Below, piece after piece: positions 12,040 through 26,727 of a DNA stretch of 64,000 nt (the first letter of the stretch is position 1; each line of letters starts with the position of its first letter). The notes beneath the pieces are model-generated. The model saw only the letters and a program-made list of their open reading frames with translations. It made no database searches and was not told where the DNA came from. Location of the stretch: assembly GCF_003697915.1 (NCBI RefSeq), contig NZ_RCVN01000014.1:23033-87032 (forward strand). The letters run 5' to 3'. A program made the translations under genes and the position numbers. Origin of the DNA: Staphylococcus pseudoxylosus. GTDB taxonomy: Bacteria; Bacillota; Bacilli; Staphylococcales; Staphylococcaceae.

Positions 12040-12245
12040 AATTTATCCCTCAACTTCGTATACTCATTACCTATATTAAATGATTTACATAGATGATAAA
12101 AGCATTTTAGGTTAAATTTTAAAAGAAAATACATAACCGTGTGTATAAGAACAAGAGAGGCAAAGAAATTTGATTTCTTTAAAACTATTTCTTCCTCCCC
12201 TTGACGATGACTTGTATTAGTTGGACTATAAGGTTTAGCTGAACT

Positions 12246-12288
12246 CGCTCATGCATAAGTCCCACTAACTTATTTCATAAGAAGTGGG
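12246..12288. repeat. 43-bp direct repeat, copy 1
   Basis: The sequence starting CGCTCATGCATAAGTCCCAC and ending AGAAGTGGG recurs 65 bp downstream. Inside it AAGTCCCACT pairs with AGTGGGG/ACTT, so each copy is also a hairpin. Confidence 0.9.
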
Positions 12289-12310
12289 GTTTAATGATTA
12301 CTTGAGCTTG

Positions 12311-12353
12311 CGCTCATGCATAAGTCCCACTAACTTATTTCATAAGAAGTGGG
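12311..12353. repeat. 43-bp direct repeat, copy 2
   Basis: Identical in sequence to copy 1 over 43 bp; with the following ACTT it forms a perfect AAGTCCCACT/AGTGGGACTT stem. A degenerate relative lies near 47920. Confidence 0.9.
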
Positions 12354-12380
12354 ACTTTAGCTGTTGTAATATAATGTTTA

Positions 12381-12409
12381 AGGCTGGGACAATTATATTG
12401 TCCCAGCCT
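12381..12409. repeat. Interspersed GGCTGGGACAA hairpin, copy 1 (possible gatCAB terminator)
   Basis: A perfect 13-bp stem AGGCTGGGACAAT / ATTGTCCCAGCCT with a three-base loop, 76 nt after the gatB stop. The same hairpin family recurs at 47957-47983 and 59675-59707. The T-tract is poor, so termination is likely but not certain. Confidence 0.8.
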
Positions 12410-12484
12410 ACTAGTATGAGTATATAGAAAATCTAGTACACATGATTACAATTTTGCAATTAATAAATATCTATGTGTGAACTA

Positions 12485-13912
12485 TTATCTTTTATCTAAT
12501 TCTTGTTTCAATAATTGATTGACTAGTTGTGGATTTGCTTGACCTTTCGAAGCTTTCATAATTTGACCAACTAAGAAGCCCATCGCTTTACCTTTACCAT
12601 TTTTATAGTCTTCAATTGATTGTTCATTATTATCTAATGCTTCATTTACAAATTTGAGAAGCGTTGCCTCATCCGAGATTTGAACTAAGCCTTTATCTTC
12701 CATAATTTGCTTCGCATCCCCACCATTTTCAGCAAGTTCTGGGAATACTTTTTTAGCGATTTTACTACTCATTGTGCCGTCTTCGATTAATTTAATCATT
12801 CCAGCTAAGTTTTCAGGTGTAAGTTTAGTATCTAATAATTCAATTTGGTTTTTATTTAAGTACTCGTTCACTCCGCCCATTAACCAGTTAGATGTTAATT
12901 TGACATCAGCACCTTGTGCTACAGCACCTTCGAAGAAATCTGACATTTCTTTAGTGAGTGTAAGTACATGTGCATCATAAGCTGGTAAACCAAATTTATT
13001 AACATATTTCTCTTTTCTTTCATCAGGTAATTCTGGAATTGTTTCACGAACACGCGCTTTCCATTCATCGTCAACGTATAAAGGAACAATATCTGGTTCC
13101 GGGAAATAACGATAGTCATCAGAACCTTCTTTAACACGCATTAATAATGTTTTACCATTAGATTCATCAAATCTACGTGTTTCTTGAAGAATTTCCCCAC
13201 CGTTTAACAATTCTTCTTCTTGGCGTTTTTCTTCATATTCTAGACCTTTACGAACATACGTAAATGAATTTAGGTTTTTAAGTTCTGCTTTTGTACCAAA
13301 CTCTTCTTGACCATATGGGCGTAAAGAAATATTAGCATCACAACGTAGTGAACCTTCTTCCATTTTACAATCAGAAACGCCTGCGTATTGAATAATAGAA
13401 CGTAATTTTTCTAAGTAAGCATACGCTTCTTGTGGAGAACGAATGTCTGGTTCAGATACGATTTCAATTAATGGCGTACCTTGTCTATTTAAATCAACTA
13501 AAGAATAGCCATCTTTATGAGTTGATTTACCAGCATCTTCTTCCATGTGTAAACGTGTGATACCAATACGTTTCGTCTCTCCATCAACCTCGATATCAAT
13601 ATAACCATTTTCACCAATTGGTTGGTCAAACTGTGATATTTGATATGCTTTTGGATTATCTGGATAGAAATAGTTTTTACGGTCAAATTTTGATTCCGTA
13701 GCAATTTCCATATTTAATGCCATTGATGCTCTCATAGCCCAATCAACTGCACGTTTATTTACTACTGGCAAGACACCAGGATATGCAAGGTCAATTACAT
13801 TTGTATTTGAGTTTGGTTTCGCTCCAAAATGCGCTGGTGATGATGAGAACATTTTAGAATCTGTTTTCAACTCAACATGGACTTCTAGCCCAATAACTGT
13901 TTCAAAATGCAT
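12485..13912 (-). CDS. gatB: Asp/Glu-tRNA amidotransferase subunit B
   Basis: The kinase/tRNA-binding subunit of GatCAB, which converts Glu-tRNA(Gln) and Asp-tRNA(Asn) to the amidated forms. ATG 13912 ([12 protein letters not shown]) follows AAGGAGTGG and gives 475 residues, the staphylococcal length. The GatB signature and zinc cysteines ([17 protein letters not shown]) are near residues 180-200. The C-terminal YqeY-like tail binds tRNA. It is the last gene of gatC-gatA-gatB, 12 nt after gatA. Confidence 0.97.
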   Translation of the reverse strand: MHFETVIGLEVHVELKTDSKMFSSSPAHFGAKPNSNTNVIDLAYPGVLPVVNKRAVDWAMRASMALNMEIATESKFDRKNYFYPDNPKAYQISQFDQPIGENGYIDIEVDGETKRIGITRLHMEEDAGKSTHKDGYSLVDLNRQGTPLIEIVSEPDIRSPQEAYAYLEKLRSIIQYAGVSDCKMEEGSLRCDANISLRPYGQEEFGTKAELKNLNSFTYVRKGLEYEEKRQEEELLNGGEILQETRRFDESNGKTLLMRVKEGSDDYRYFPEPDIVPLYVDDEWKARVRETIPELPDERKEKYVNKFGLPAYDAHVLTLTKEMSDFFEGAVAQGADVKLTSNWLMGGVNEYLNKNQIELLDTKLTPENLAGMIKLIEDGTMSSKIAKKVFPELAENGGDAKQIMEDKGLVQISDEATLLKFVNEALDNNEQSIEDYKNGKGKAMGFLVGQIMKASKGQANPQLVNQLLKQELDKR

Positions 13913-13924
13913 GATTTCCACTCC

Positions 13925-15382
13925 TTATAATTTTTCGTATTCATTATGAAAATTGAATTGTGTTTCGTATTGGTAAGCGACACGGTACAATGTTTTTTCA
14001 TCAAAAGGTTTACCAATAAATTGTAAGCCAATTGGTCGACCATTTGATTGTCCACACGGTACAGAGATACCTGGTAACCCTGCTAAGTTTACAGGCGTTG
14101 TTAGTAAATCGTTCGCATACATTGTAAGTGGATCATCAATCTCTTCACCTAAATTAAATGCAGTAGTTGGTGTAGTAGGTCCTACTACAACATCATAATT
14201 TTCAAAAATACGATCAAAGTCATTTTTAATTAAAGTTCTAACTTTTTGTGATTTTTTGTAGAAAGCATCATAATAGCCTGAGCTTAATGCAAATGTACCT
14301 AAGAAGATACGACGTTTAACTTCTTCACCAAAACCTTCACTTCTAGACATTTTATATAATTCCTCTAATGAATTAGCTTCAGGTGAATGATAGCCATATC
14401 TTATACCGTCGAAACGAGATAAGTTAGATGATGCTTCTGAAGATGCAATAACATAATAAGATGGAATACCATACTTCGTATTAGGTAATGAAACTTCTTC
14501 AACTGTTGCACCTAATGATTTCAGTGTTTCAACTGCTTCTTTAACTGAATCTTTAACCTCATCAGAAATACCTTCACCTAAATATTCACTTGGTAAAGCT
14601 ACTTTAAGACCTTTGATGTCTTTTCCTATGTCAGCTGTATAATCAGCTGCTTCAACAGGCGCACTTGTTGAATCATTTTCGTCAACACCTGTAATTGCCT
14701 CTAATACTAGAGCATTATCTTTAACCGTACGTGTCAATGGCCCAATTTGATCTAATGATGATGCAAATGCAACAAGACCAAAACGAGATACACGTCCATA
14801 TGTTGGTTTTAGACCTACGATACCACAGTATGCAGCTGGTTGACGGATTGAACCACCAGTATCTGAGCCTAAACTAAACGGTACTAAGCCTGCTGCTACA
14901 GCTGCTGCTGAACCACCAGATGAGCCACCTGGAACGGCGGTATGATCGAATGGATTCACTGTTTTTTTGTAATAAGATGTTTCTGTTGAACCACCCATTG
15001 CAAATTCATCCATATTCAATTTACCGATAAGTACCGCATTTTCATTATGTAACTTGTTCATTACAGTTGATTCATAAATCGGTACAAATCCTTCTAGCAT
15101 TTTACTAGCACAAGTTGTTTCCACACCTTCGGTAATGATGTTATCTTTAATTCCCATTGGGATACCAAATAACTTACCTTCCATTTGGTCCTTAGCTTGT
15201 AACTCATCAAGCTCTTGTGCTTTCTTAATTGCATTTTCTTTATCTAACGCAAGAAATGATTTAATAGTTGGATCCGTTTCTTCAATTGCATCGTAAATGT
15301 CATTAACAATTTGTGATGGTTTTATTTCTTTGTTTTTGATTAAGCTGATTAAATTCTCCACAGATTCATAACGGATCGTCAT
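13925..15382 (-). CDS. gatA: Asp/Glu-tRNA amidotransferase subunit A
   Basis: Amidase-signature glutaminase of GatCAB. ATG 15382 with GAGGAGG upstream gives 485 residues. The catalytic Ser-cisSer-Lys triad is visible: Lys in GIPMGIKDN (near residue 79), Ser in [11 protein letters not shown] and the acyl Ser in [11 protein letters not shown]. It starts one base after the gatC stop codon. Confidence 0.97.
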   Translation of the reverse strand: MTIRYESVENLISLIKNKEIKPSQIVNDIYDAIEETDPTIKSFLALDKENAIKKAQELDELQAKDQMEGKLFGIPMGIKDNIITEGVETTCASKMLEGFVPIYESTVMNKLHNENAVLIGKLNMDEFAMGGSTETSYYKKTVNPFDHTAVPGGSSGGSAAAVAAGLVPFSLGSDTGGSIRQPAAYCGIVGLKPTYGRVSRFGLVAFASSLDQIGPLTRTVKDNALVLEAITGVDENDSTSAPVEAADYTADIGKDIKGLKVALPSEYLGEGISDEVKDSVKEAVETLKSLGATVEEVSLPNTKYGIPSYYVIASSEASSNLSRFDGIRYGYHSPEANSLEELYKMSRSEGFGEEVKRRIFLGTFALSSGYYDAFYKKSQKVRTLIKNDFDRIFENYDVVVGPTTPTTAFNLGEEIDDPLTMYANDLLTTPVNLAGLPGISVPCGQSNGRPIGLQFIGKPFDEKTLYRVAYQYETQFNFHNEYEKL

Positions 15383-15383
15383 C

Positions 15384-15686
15384 TTAAGCGTCCTCCTCAT
15401 TCATGATAGATGGTACTTTAAATTGTCCATCTTCCGTCTCTTTAGCATTTTTTAATGCAAGCTCTTGGGGAATGCCCTCGACTGCTTTATCTTCACGTAA
15501 TACATTTTGTAAATCTAATACATGATATGTTGGTTCAATGTTACTTGTATCCGCTGTATCTATTTGGTTAGCAAAGTTTAAAATACTTTCTAAAGTGTTT
15601 TGCATTTCTGCAGTTTCATCTTCAGTAATTTGAAGTCTTGCTAAATTAGCGATGTGTTCAACTTCTTCTCGTGTAACTTTAGCCAT
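15384..15686 (-). CDS. gatC: Asp/Glu-tRNA amidotransferase subunit C
   Basis: A 100-residue helical belt protein that stabilises GatA on GatB. It starts with [18 protein letters not shown], the typical GatC N-terminus. A GGAGG-type ribosome site lies before ATG 15686. It is the first gene of the operon; the promoter must lie in the 370-bp divergent region shared with putP. Confidence 0.97.
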   Translation of the reverse strand: MAKVTREEVEHIANLARLQITEDETAEMQNTLESILNFANQIDTADTSNIEPTYHVLDLQNVLREDKAVEGIPQELALKNAKETEDGQFKVPSIMNEEDA

Positions 15687-16056
15687 TAAATAAAAGCCTC
15701 CTTTTTACTCATTCATTACAAAATTGTACCAAAATTCCGTCCAAAAATCTAAGTTTTTCAATAATATACACAAATTAAAACGATTTAATTTAGTAAGTTA
15801 TACCAATTATTTTTTTAAATTGTAATGGGTTCATTAGCTTTATCTATAGATTCGTTGCTTTTATTTGCATATTAAATCACAAAAATTTATAACGAGTGTA
15901 TCATTACAATATAAATATGTAAGCGCTTAACGATATGTTGTGAAAAGTAATATGTCGTTAAAAAATAAAAATAGTACTACTTTATTTATAAATTTCATTG
16001 TATAATCATTCATGTACAACAATTTAATAGATAAAGACAAAGGGAGATGATGAACC
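15687..16056. promoter_or_regulatory. Divergent gatCAB/putP control region with candidate cre site
   Basis: No ORF. TGTAAGCGCTTAAC at 15918-15931 resembles a catabolite-responsive element (CcpA site) except in its last two bases. It is followed by an imperfect hairpin (TTAACGA...TCGTTAA, about 15927-15962). A TATAAT at 16001-16006, 51 nt before the putP ATG, is a likely -10; the -35 (TACTTT) is weak, fitting an activator- or repressor-dependent promoter. Confidence 0.5.
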
Positions 16057-17592
16057 ATGCTGATTTTGGGCACTTCATTAGCTAATCAAGTTCATGCGAG
16101 TTGGCAAACTTATATTATGATCGTAATATATTTCATTATACTACTCGTTATTGGTTATTATGGGTATAAACAGTCTACAAGTAATTTAAGTGAATTTATG
16201 CTTGGAGGCAGAAGTATTGGTCCTTATGTCACCGCTCTTTCAGCTGGTGCATCGGATATGAGTGGTTGGATGATTATGGGATTACCTGGTTCTGTATATA
16301 GCACAGGGCTTTCAGCAATGTGGATAACAATCGGTCTCTCATTAGGCGCATATGTGAACTACTTTATCGTAGCGCCTAGGTTGAGAGTTTATACTGAACT
16401 CGCAGGCGATGCGATTACATTACCAGATTTTTTCAAAAATAGACTGAATGATCAAAATAATTATATAAAAATTATTTCTGGTTTAATTATCGTAGTTTTC
16501 TTCACGCTGTATACACACTCTGGTTTTGTTTCAGGGGGCAAATTATTCGAAAGTGCTTTTGGTATGAACTATCACTGGGGGCTTATTATAGTAGCTGCGA
16601 TTGTCATATTTTATACTTTTTTTGGAGGTTACTTAGCAGTTTCGATTACAGACTTCTTCCAAGGCGTTATCATGTTAATTGCCATGGTCATGGTACCCAT
16701 TGTTGCTCTCATAGAGCTCAGTGGTTTAGATACGTTTAGACAGGTAGCTGAAATGAAACCAACAAATATGAACTTATTTAAAGGTACCACAGTATTAGGG
16801 ATTATCTCATTATTTGCTTGGGGTTTAGGCTATTTCGGACAACCACATATCATCGTTAGATTTATGTCTATTAAAACACATAAACTGTTACCTAAAGCAA
16901 GACGACTTGGCATAAGTTGGATGGTTATAGGTTTGTTAGGCGCTGTAGCAGTTGGTCTCACTGGTATTGCATTTATTTCTGAACGCAATATTCAATTAGA
17001 AGATTCTGAAACACTATTTATTGTCATGAGTCAGATTTTATTCCATCCTCTTGTAGGTGGTTTCTTATTAGCAGCGATATTGGCAGCCATTATGAGTACA
17101 ATATCATCTCAGTTACTTGTAACTTCTAGTTCATTAACTGAAGACTTTTATAAATTAATTCGTGGAGAAGATAAAGCCCGCGAACACGAAAAAGAATTCG
17201 TCTTGGTTGGTAGGTTATCTGTATTGTTAGTAGCCATCGTTGCTATTTGGATTGCTTGGTCACCAAATGATACTATTTTAAATTTAGTCGGAAATGCCTG
17301 GGCAGGATTTGGCGCTGCTTTCAGTCCTTTAGTCATCTTCTCACTATACTGGAAAGGTTTATCACATGCAGGGGCTTTATCTGGAATGATTACAGGTGCA
17401 GTAGTTGTTATTATCTGGATTGCTTGGATAAAACCTTTAGCTAATATCAATGAAATATTTGGTATGTATGAAATCATACCGGGTTTCTTGGCAAGTGTGA
17501 TTGTAACTTACCTTGTTAGTAAATATACTAAAAAACCTGGAGATTTTGTCGAAAAAGATCTTAATAAGGTCAAACAAATGATTAAAGAATAA
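16057..17592 (+). CDS. putP: Sodium/proline symporter PutP
   Basis: A 511-residue sodium:solute symporter of the SSS family with about 13 membrane helices. It takes up proline for nutrition and osmoprotection. The conserved SSS block [20 protein letters not shown] lies in helix 2. The sodium-site region [18 protein letters not shown] is near residue 350. AAGGGAGATGATG precedes the ATG. It is divergent from gatCAB and convergent with camS. Confidence 0.96.
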   Translation: MLILGTSLANQVHASWQTYIMIVIYFIILLVIGYYGYKQSTSNLSEFMLGGRSIGPYVTALSAGASDMSGWMIMGLPGSVYSTGLSAMWITIGLSLGAYVNYFIVAPRLRVYTELAGDAITLPDFFKNRLNDQNNYIKIISGLIIVVFFTLYTHSGFVSGGKLFESAFGMNYHWGLIIVAAIVIFYTFFGGYLAVSITDFFQGVIMLIAMVMVPIVALIELSGLDTFRQVAEMKPTNMNLFKGTTVLGIISLFAWGLGYFGQPHIIVRFMSIKTHKLLPKARRLGISWMVIGLLGAVAVGLTGIAFISERNIQLEDSETLFIVMSQILFHPLVGGFLLAAILAAIMSTISSQLLVTSSSLTEDFYKLIRGEDKAREHEKEFVLVGRLSVLLVAIVAIWIAWSPNDTILNLVGNAWAGFGAAFSPLVIFSLYWKGLSHAGALSGMITGAVVVIIWIAWIKPLANINEIFGMYEIIPGFLASVIVTYLVSKYTKKPGDFVEKDLNKVKQMIKE

Positions 17593-17621
17593 ACACTTTC
17601 TAATTATTTATATAATATAAA

Positions 17622-17666
17622 GACGCCCTACAAGATTGACATAAATTGACAATCTTATAGGGCGTT
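17622..17666. terminator. Bidirectional terminator between putP and camS
   Basis: A stem of about 19 bp with two mismatches (ACGCCCTACAAGATTG pairing with CAATCTTATAGGGCGT) lies between convergent stops at 17592 and 17687. Confidence 0.85.
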
Positions 17667-17686
17667 AATTTAATATATCCTATTTA

Positions 17687-18895
17687 CTAATTATTATTTT
17701 TATAAATATGAACTTGCGGTTCTTTATCATCTTTTGATTTACTAATTAAGGCTTTTGGATTATTACCATCCTTAATATGAATTTCATATTCATCTATACC
17801 GTCAAAATATTTTTCTGCTTGTTCTGTCACATACTGGGTGATACCAATTGTTTCTGCTTTACCATAGTAATCAATTGGTACATCGACAGATAATTGTTTT
17901 GCTTCTTTTTTATCAAATTTAACCGTTCCGACTGCTTGAGTAAAGTTATTAAAATAAGTTTGTAAGTCATCATTAAACTGTTTAAAATCATTATTTAAGT
18001 TTTCGTCTAAATCAGCCGCTTCTTGTGAAGGTAATAAGACTGTCTTTTGATTAATATCTTTCCAGTCATTGATGCGAGTTTTACCTTCTTCGACAGTTGT
18101 ACCTGCAATAAACTCTCCAGGTACAATGGAATTTTCACCAGTTTGTTTGTAGATTGCAAAATGTATTGGTATTTCTTTTAATTCTTTATGCTCACGAATT
18201 CTAGATAGAATTTCCCCTGCCATTTGCTTACCTTGCTTTTTAATTTCTTTATAATCTAAATCTTCACTATAAGTTTCGCCATCTTTTTCTTTTTGATAAT
18301 AGTATGTACTATTCATTGCTAAACCTATAGTCATGCCTTTGATTTTTTTACCTTTAGTATCACCGCTACCATAAAAATCCTGTTCTAAAATGTTAGATAA
18401 ATAGGCTGGTGAATTTTTAGCGATTTTTTCAGGATCTGTTTCACCATTATGAGAAGGATTAAGTCCTAAATTCTCATTTGCTTTTTTCTCTTTACGTTCA
18501 TCTTCATCCATCTTATCTACTTCAGATTTCGTATACTTTGGACTTAAAAATGCATTAATTGTGGACTTATCTAAGTATTGTCCATCTTGATATAAATATT
18601 CGTCAGTTGGAAATACACTTTTACTTAAATCTAAAAGCCCATTTTCAAAGTCTTCTCCATTATAACTATTAGCCATATTATCTTGTAATAATCCTCGAGC
18701 CTGACTTTCTTTAAAAGGCAAAATTGTTCTGTAGTTATCACCTTGTACATTTTTATCAGTTGCGATTTCTTTTACAGAACCTGATTCTTGTTGCTGTTCA
18801 TTATCCTTTGATTTTTCTTTTGGTTTCTCTTCGTTTTGACCACATGCTGATAATACAAAAATTGCTGAAATGATTAATATTATCGTTCTTTTCAT
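17687..18895 (-). CDS. camS: CamS sex pheromone lipoprotein
   Basis: A 402-residue lipoprotein with a short signal sequence and lipobox LSAC (Cys18). In S. aureus the camS signal peptide releases staph-cAM373, a mimic of an enterococcal conjugation pheromone. Here residues 11-17 read AIFVLSA, close to the known AIFILAA/AIFILAS. The mature part begins with a charged Lys/Glu/Gln stretch and continues as the CamS domain of unknown function. It is the last gene of pcrB-pcrA-ligA-camS, 12 nt after ligA. Confidence 0.95.
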   Translation of the reverse strand: MKRTIILIISAIFVLSACGQNEEKPKEKSKDNEQQQESGSVKEIATDKNVQGDNYRTILPFKESQARGLLQDNMANSYNGEDFENGLLDLSKSVFPTDEYLYQDGQYLDKSTINAFLSPKYTKSEVDKMDEDERKEKKANENLGLNPSHNGETDPEKIAKNSPAYLSNILEQDFYGSGDTKGKKIKGMTIGLAMNSTYYYQKEKDGETYSEDLDYKEIKKQGKQMAGEILSRIREHKELKEIPIHFAIYKQTGENSIVPGEFIAGTTVEEGKTRINDWKDINQKTVLLPSQEAADLDENLNNDFKQFNDDLQTYFNNFTQAVGTVKFDKKEAKQLSVDVPIDYYGKAETIGITQYVTEQAEKYFDGIDEYEIHIKDGNNPKALISKSKDDKEPQVHIYKNNN

Positions 18896-18907
18896 GCATT
18901 ATCTCCT

Positions 18908-20914
<2,007 letters not shown>

Positions 20915-23125
20915 TTACTCCCCCTTCTTCTCAATTGGTGCGAATTGTGCTAGTAAGCGTTTCGGCCCTTCTGATTTAAAGATAATATCTAATTCTACTG
21001 AACCATTTTTTTCTTTCACATTACTAACCATACCCTCACCCCAAGATTTATGCATCACTTTATCACCAACATTCCAATTAGTTGTTGCTTGAGCTTTCCT
21101 TGAAGCAGTAGTCTTTTGGCTATGTGCTCTTTTACCAGGTTGTTTCGTAGCTGATTGGAAACGATTTCCTTGGCTTTGAGAAGTAGACTTACGCTTAGAT
21201 TCATTTTCTAATAAATCTTCAGGGATTTCTCTTAAGAATCTAGATGCCATATTAGACTGTGGTCTACCAAATAACATTCTAGATGTAGCATGTGTTAAGT
21301 ATAATGTTTCTTCTGCACGTGTAATAGCCACATAGCAAATACGTCTTTCTTCTTGCATTTCATGTTCATCATCACTTTTAATCGCTCTAATATGTGGGAA
21401 TAGCGATTCTTCCATTCCCATTATAAAAACAATCGGAAATTCTAAGCCTTTAGCCGAATGCATTGTCATCAACGTTATACCATTTTCAATTTGTGCTTCA
21501 TCTATATCAGCAACTAATGATAAGTCAGTAAGGAAATTTATCAAAGATTGTTCTTCTAACGGCGTATTTTCTTCATAATCTTTTGGTACAGACATGAACT
21601 CATCAATATTTTCTAATCTACTTCTAGATTCTAACGTTTGCTCACGTTCTAACATTTCACGATAACCTGATTTTTCTAATACTTCATTTACAATCTCTGT
21701 AATTTCTAAAAACTCTTGCTGTTTGATGATGTTTTGCATCGTATCATAAAAAGTGATACATTCTTGCGTTACTTTTTTAGATAAACCAATAAAATCAACT
21801 TCTGCTAATGCATCAAACATACTCAAATCATTTTGCACGGCATATGCTTGAATTTTATCTACTGAAGATGGACCAATACCACGTTTTGGTATATTAATAA
21901 CACGACGTAAGCTAATATCGTCATTACTGTTTGCAATTATTCTTAAGTAACTTAATAAATCTTTAATTTCTTTTCTATCGTAGAACTTTTGGCCCCCGAC
22001 CATTGTATAAGGGATATTCGATTTCATAAAGGTTTCTTCCAGAACACGTGATTGTGCATTGGTACGATATAGAATTGCCATATCTTGATATTTCTTACCA
22101 TTTCGTTGATGTTTCATAATTTCACGCACAACATATTCTGCTTCATCGCGTTCAGTTGTCGCTTCATAGTAATGAATTTTATCTCCATCTGTGTTCCCTG
22201 TCCATAATCCCTTAGGCTTACGCTCTGAATTATTTTTAATAACTTCATTCGCTGCATTTAATATATTTTTAGTAGAACGATAATTTTGTTCTAAGAAAAT
22301 TGTTTTTGCCTCAGGATAATCTTCTTCAAATGACAAGATGTTTTGGATATCTGCACCACGCCAACCGTAAATTGATTGATCGGAATCTCCTACTACACAT
22401 AAATTTTTGAATTTTGATGCTAATAATTTCACTAATGTGTATTGTGCTTTATTCGTATCTTGATACTCATCTACATGGATGTATTGGAATTTGTTTTGAT
22501 AATAATCTAATACTTCTGGAACACGTTCAAATAATCGGATTGTCACCATAATTAAATCATCAAAGTCTAGCGCTTCATTTCTTGAAAGTTGGCGTTGGTA
22601 ACCTTTATATACAGTCGCAACCATTTGCGTATGATAGTCATTTGCTTCTTTTTGCGCATCCTCAGGTGTCTTTAATTCATTTTTCAAATTACTAATTGCG
22701 CCTATAAACATTCTAGGTTCAAATTTCTTACTATCTATATTTTCATTTTTTAAAACATCTTTAATAACTGATTTTTGGTCAGTTGGATCAATAATCGTAA
22801 AGTTTCTTTCAATACCAATACGATCCGCATCTCTTCTAAGAATTCTCACGCACATTGAGTGGAACGTTGACATCCAAATCACTTCAGCTTGTTCCCCAAC
22901 TAAAGTTTGGACACGCGCTTTCATTTCCTTAGCTGCTTTATTTGTAAAAGTAATCGCTAAAACATTATACGGAGACACTCCTTTTTCATCTAACAAGTAA
23001 GCAATACGATGTGTTAAGACACGTGTTTTACCTGAACCTGCGCCTGCCATTATAAGTAATGGACCCTCTGTTGTACGTACTGCCTGGCTTTGTTCGTCAT
23101 TCATTTTATTAACTAATGCATTCAT
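20915..23125 (-). CDS. pcrA: ATP-dependent DNA helicase PcrA
   Basis: Essential SF1A helicase that removes RecA and helps plasmid rolling-circle replication and repair. It has 736 residues. Walker A is GAGSGKTR near residue 32, Walker B/motif [10 protein letters not shown], motif [20 protein letters not shown], motif [10 protein letters not shown], and motif [10 protein letters not shown]. The C-terminal Tudor-like domain ([15 protein letters not shown]) binds RNA polymerase in related proteins. Its ATG overlaps the pcrB stop by ATGA. Confidence 0.97.
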   Translation of the reverse strand: MNALVNKMNDEQSQAVRTTEGPLLIMAGAGSGKTRVLTHRIAYLLDEKGVSPYNVLAITFTNKAAKEMKARVQTLVGEQAEVIWMSTFHSMCVRILRRDADRIGIERNFTIIDPTDQKSVIKDVLKNENIDSKKFEPRMFIGAISNLKNELKTPEDAQKEANDYHTQMVATVYKGYQRQLSRNEALDFDDLIMVTIRLFERVPEVLDYYQNKFQYIHVDEYQDTNKAQYTLVKLLASKFKNLCVVGDSDQSIYGWRGADIQNILSFEEDYPEAKTIFLEQNYRSTKNILNAANEVIKNNSERKPKGLWTGNTDGDKIHYYEATTERDEAEYVVREIMKHQRNGKKYQDMAILYRTNAQSRVLEETFMKSNIPYTMVGGQKFYDRKEIKDLLSYLRIIANSNDDISLRRVINIPKRGIGPSSVDKIQAYAVQNDLSMFDALAEVDFIGLSKKVTQECITFYDTMQNIIKQQEFLEITEIVNEVLEKSGYREMLEREQTLESRSRLENIDEFMSVPKDYEENTPLEEQSLINFLTDLSLVADIDEAQIENGITLMTMHSAKGLEFPIVFIMGMEESLFPHIRAIKSDDEHEMQEERRICYVAITRAEETLYLTHATSRMLFGRPQSNMASRFLREIPEDLLENESKRKSTSQSQGNRFQSATKQPGKRAHSQKTTASRKAQATTNWNVGDKVMHKSWGEGMVSNVKEKNGSVELDIIFKSEGPKRLLAQFAPIEKKGE

Positions 23126-23814
23126 TTATGTGTCTCCTTTATCTTAACTGTTTTTAGTGCTTTGTTTATATCTTCATAAATTATGTTGCCAACGATGATT
23201 GTATCAGCTACGGAAGCCATTGCCTCTGCTTCTTTATACTCGCTAATACCACCACCATAAAATAATTGTGTAGTCGATAATGAATCAGCTGCTGCTTTTA
23301 CCATATCAATGTCTCCATAACATCCACTATATTCGATATACATGACCGGTAATTTATAAATATCATTAATCATTTGTGCATAAGCTTCAATATCTTCTGT
23401 TGTCATTTGTGTGTTAGCTTGTGTTAATTTTGCTACTTTACAATCTGGATTTAAGACAACATAACCTTCGAACACTATTTCTTCAAAATCGATTAAATAC
23501 CCATAATTTTTCAGTGCTTCTAAGAGCATACCATTATGAAACTTTACATCCATGCTATTTAACACTGTAGGTATAAAATATAAATCAAACCCTGGTACAA
23601 TACTATCTACATTTGAAAATTCAAATACTAGCGGTACGGAATGAGTATTAACTTTTTTCATTAAGTGTGAAACGTTATCTTCGGTAACATTATCTGTACC
23701 ACCTATCATAATAGCATCGGTCCCAGATCTACAAATTAGCTCTAAATCCTCGTCACTAATTGACTTTGCAGGATCTAATTTAAAAATATGTTTCCACTTT
23801 TTAATCTCATCCAT
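23122..23814 (-). CDS. pcrB: Heptaprenylglyceryl phosphate synthase PcrB
   Basis: A 230-residue TIM-barrel enzyme that joins heptaprenyl diphosphate to glycerol-1-phosphate. Phosphate-binding motifs are GGTDNV and [10 protein letters not shown], and YIEYSG carries the conserved Tyr-Glu-Tyr. GGAGTAACA precedes ATG 23814. It is the first gene of the pcrB-pcrA-ligA-camS operon. The archaeal-type lipid made has no clear role in staphylococci. Confidence 0.94.
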   Translation of the reverse strand: MDEIKKWKHIFKLDPAKSISDEDLELICRSGTDAIMIGGTDNVTEDNVSHLMKKVNTHSVPLVFEFSNVDSIVPGFDLYFIPTVLNSMDVKFHNGMLLEALKNYGYLIDFEEIVFEGYVVLNPDCKVAKLTQANTQMTTEDIEAYAQMINDIYKLPVMYIEYSGCYGDIDMVKAAADSLSTTQLFYGGGISEYKEAEAMASVADTIIVGNIIYEDINKALKTVKIKETHK

Positions 23815-23929
23815 AACATGTTACTCCTTCTTTTAGCATACATTTGATTATATCATTTTTATGCTATGAGTTCTAAAATGATGTAGAAAAATCACCCCGA
23901 ATTTTCGAAGTGATTTGTTTGTTTTAATT

Positions 23930-24607
23930 TCATTTTTCATTTAAACGATAGTAACTTTCTAAATTAGTATCTTGTTCATCAATCATTTTGGCAAGCGGTT
24001 TACCAACATAACGAAGATGCCACGCTTCATATGCATAGCCCGTTTCATGTGATTGACCTTTTGGATATCTAATAATAAAGCCATAGTCCGATGCATTTTG
24101 CGCTAACCAACGACCTTCTTTGGTTTTCTCAAAATCTTTATGAAAGTCATCTAACGGTTTATTGGTACCAACGTCAAATGCAAGACCTGTTTGGTGTTCT
24201 GATTGCCCAGGTTTTGCAGTATATTGATGTGCAACTTTTTTACCATCTTTGTCTTCATAATCTTTCACTACTTTTTGTTGTTCTCGATAACTTCGATAAC
24301 CGCTAGAAAACTTTAAATCTAATTGTGCTGCTTCGCCTTTAGCTAATAATTTATTAAAATTTTGTTTCGCTATTTTATCTTCACCTGGTTGGTATTGTGG
24401 CGGGAGTTTATATTTTTTATTTACAATTACATGGCCATTTACATGTGTAACGCCTTGTGTTTTATTAATGATTGGCAAGGCATTGGTAGGTTTCACAATA
24501 CTCGATTTAGTTGGTGTGTATGAATTCGAAAATACTGCCAAAACAATTCCAAATATAAGGCCTAATAATAATAACATTAACAAGCCAAATAATAATTTTT
24601 TGAACAT
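23930..24607 (-). CDS. M15B family D,D/L,D-carboxypeptidase (VanY/LdcB-like)
   Basis: A 225-residue cell-wall peptidase that trims peptidoglycan stem peptides. ATG 24607 (MFKKLLFG) is preferred: the GTG at 24625 includes the AAAGGAAG ribosome site. One N-terminal membrane anchor (residues 5-27) is followed by a linker and the M15B catalytic domain. Its zinc motifs SEHQTGLAFDVG and EAWHLRYVG are intact. Whether it cleaves D-Ala-D-Ala or L-Lys-D-Ala bonds cannot be told. Confidence 0.88.
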   Translation of the reverse strand: MFKKLLFGLLMLLLLGLIFGIVLAVFSNSYTPTKSSIVKPTNALPIINKTQGVTHVNGHVIVNKKYKLPPQYQPGEDKIAKQNFNKLLAKGEAAQLDLKFSSGYRSYREQQKVVKDYEDKDGKKVAHQYTAKPGQSEHQTGLAFDVGTNKPLDDFHKDFEKTKEGRWLAQNASDYGFIIRYPKGQSHETGYAYEAWHLRYVGKPLAKMIDEQDTNLESYYRLNEK

Positions 24608-24790
24608 AACGTTACTTCCTTTCACTCAATTACACAAGTCAATTCATTGACTATTATATTTATTTGTTGTTACCTATCAATTACCTCGCTTTATTTTTAT
24701 AAACATTTAAATTAACTTTCCTAATATGCATAAACTTGAAAAAGGCTTCTTAATAGTTCCAGCCATATTGCTTATTAAAACAAACAAATA

Positions 24791-24827
24791 AGCTAGCGAT
24801 AAGATGTTTAATATCTTATCACTAGCT
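24791..24827 (-). terminator. Terminator after the YerC gene
   Basis: Minus strand AGCTAGTGATAAGAT pairs with ATCTTATCGCTAGCT around a short loop and is followed by TTATTTGTTTG. Confidence 0.7.
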
Positions 24828-24867
24828 CTATTAAGCCTAATCTTTTATTTTCTAATTTGTGAAATCG

Positions 24868-25170
24868 TTAATCGGCCGTTTCTATGTTCATGCGCTCTAG
24901 AATCATCGTATAAGCATCATTACCCCATTGCAATGACCTTTTCACACGTGAAATAGTTGCAGTTGATGCACCAGACTCTTGTTCAATGGTTGCATACGTA
25001 TAGCCTTGTTTAATCATTTTCGCTACTTGTAACCGCTGTGATAATGACTGAATTTCATTAACAGTACATAAATCATCAAAGAACTGATAACATTCTTCTC
25101 TATTTTCTAGTGTTAAAATAGCATCAAACAATTCATCTAATGCTTTCCCTTTTAGTTTTTCTATTTGCAT
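24868..25170 (-). CDS. YerC/YecD family TrpR-related protein
   Basis: A 100-residue helical DNA-binding protein of the TrpR/YerC/YecD family. The helix-turn-helix is near residues 55-80 (SQRLQVAKMIKQGYTYATIE, then SGASTATISRVKRSLQWG). No tryptophan operon is nearby and the ligand or targets are unknown. GGGG lies 10 bases before ATG 25170. It sits between purB and the carboxypeptidase gene on the same strand, with its own terminator. Confidence 0.88.
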   Translation of the reverse strand: MQIEKLKGKALDELFDAILTLENREECYQFFDDLCTVNEIQSLSQRLQVAKMIKQGYTYATIEQESGASTATISRVKRSLQWGNDAYTMILERMNIETAD

Positions 25171-25256
25171 TTAAAACAACCCCTGTATTTTTCAATTTAA
25201 TCTCAGTTTAACGTACTAATACATTAAAGTGTAACGATTTCACTTGAAAAATTCAA

Positions 25257-26564
<1,308 letters not shown>

Positions 26565-26727
26565 CTATCATACATAATTTTTGTTAATATTACGCCTTAA
26601 AACATGTACATTAAAACATAATTTTGAATAAAAGTTCGTGTTTATCCTTTTCATTATTAGTTTAACAGAATTCTTATGAAAAGTATAAACCTTTTCAACT
26701 ATCTGCATAAAAAAATTAAGTGCTGAT

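Larger units (their letters stand above)
12040..12484. other. 445-bp intergenic region with repeats
   Basis: No ORF. It contains two direct repeats and a hairpin repeat, listed separately, plus AT-rich sequence. It lies between the gatB stop and the dagK start, so it holds the gatCAB 3' end and the dagK promoter. Confidence 0.8.

Noticed and set aside
22500..22520. GAACACGTTC inside pcrA resembling a LexA site
   Set aside because: The spacing is two bases rather than four and it is within coding sequence.
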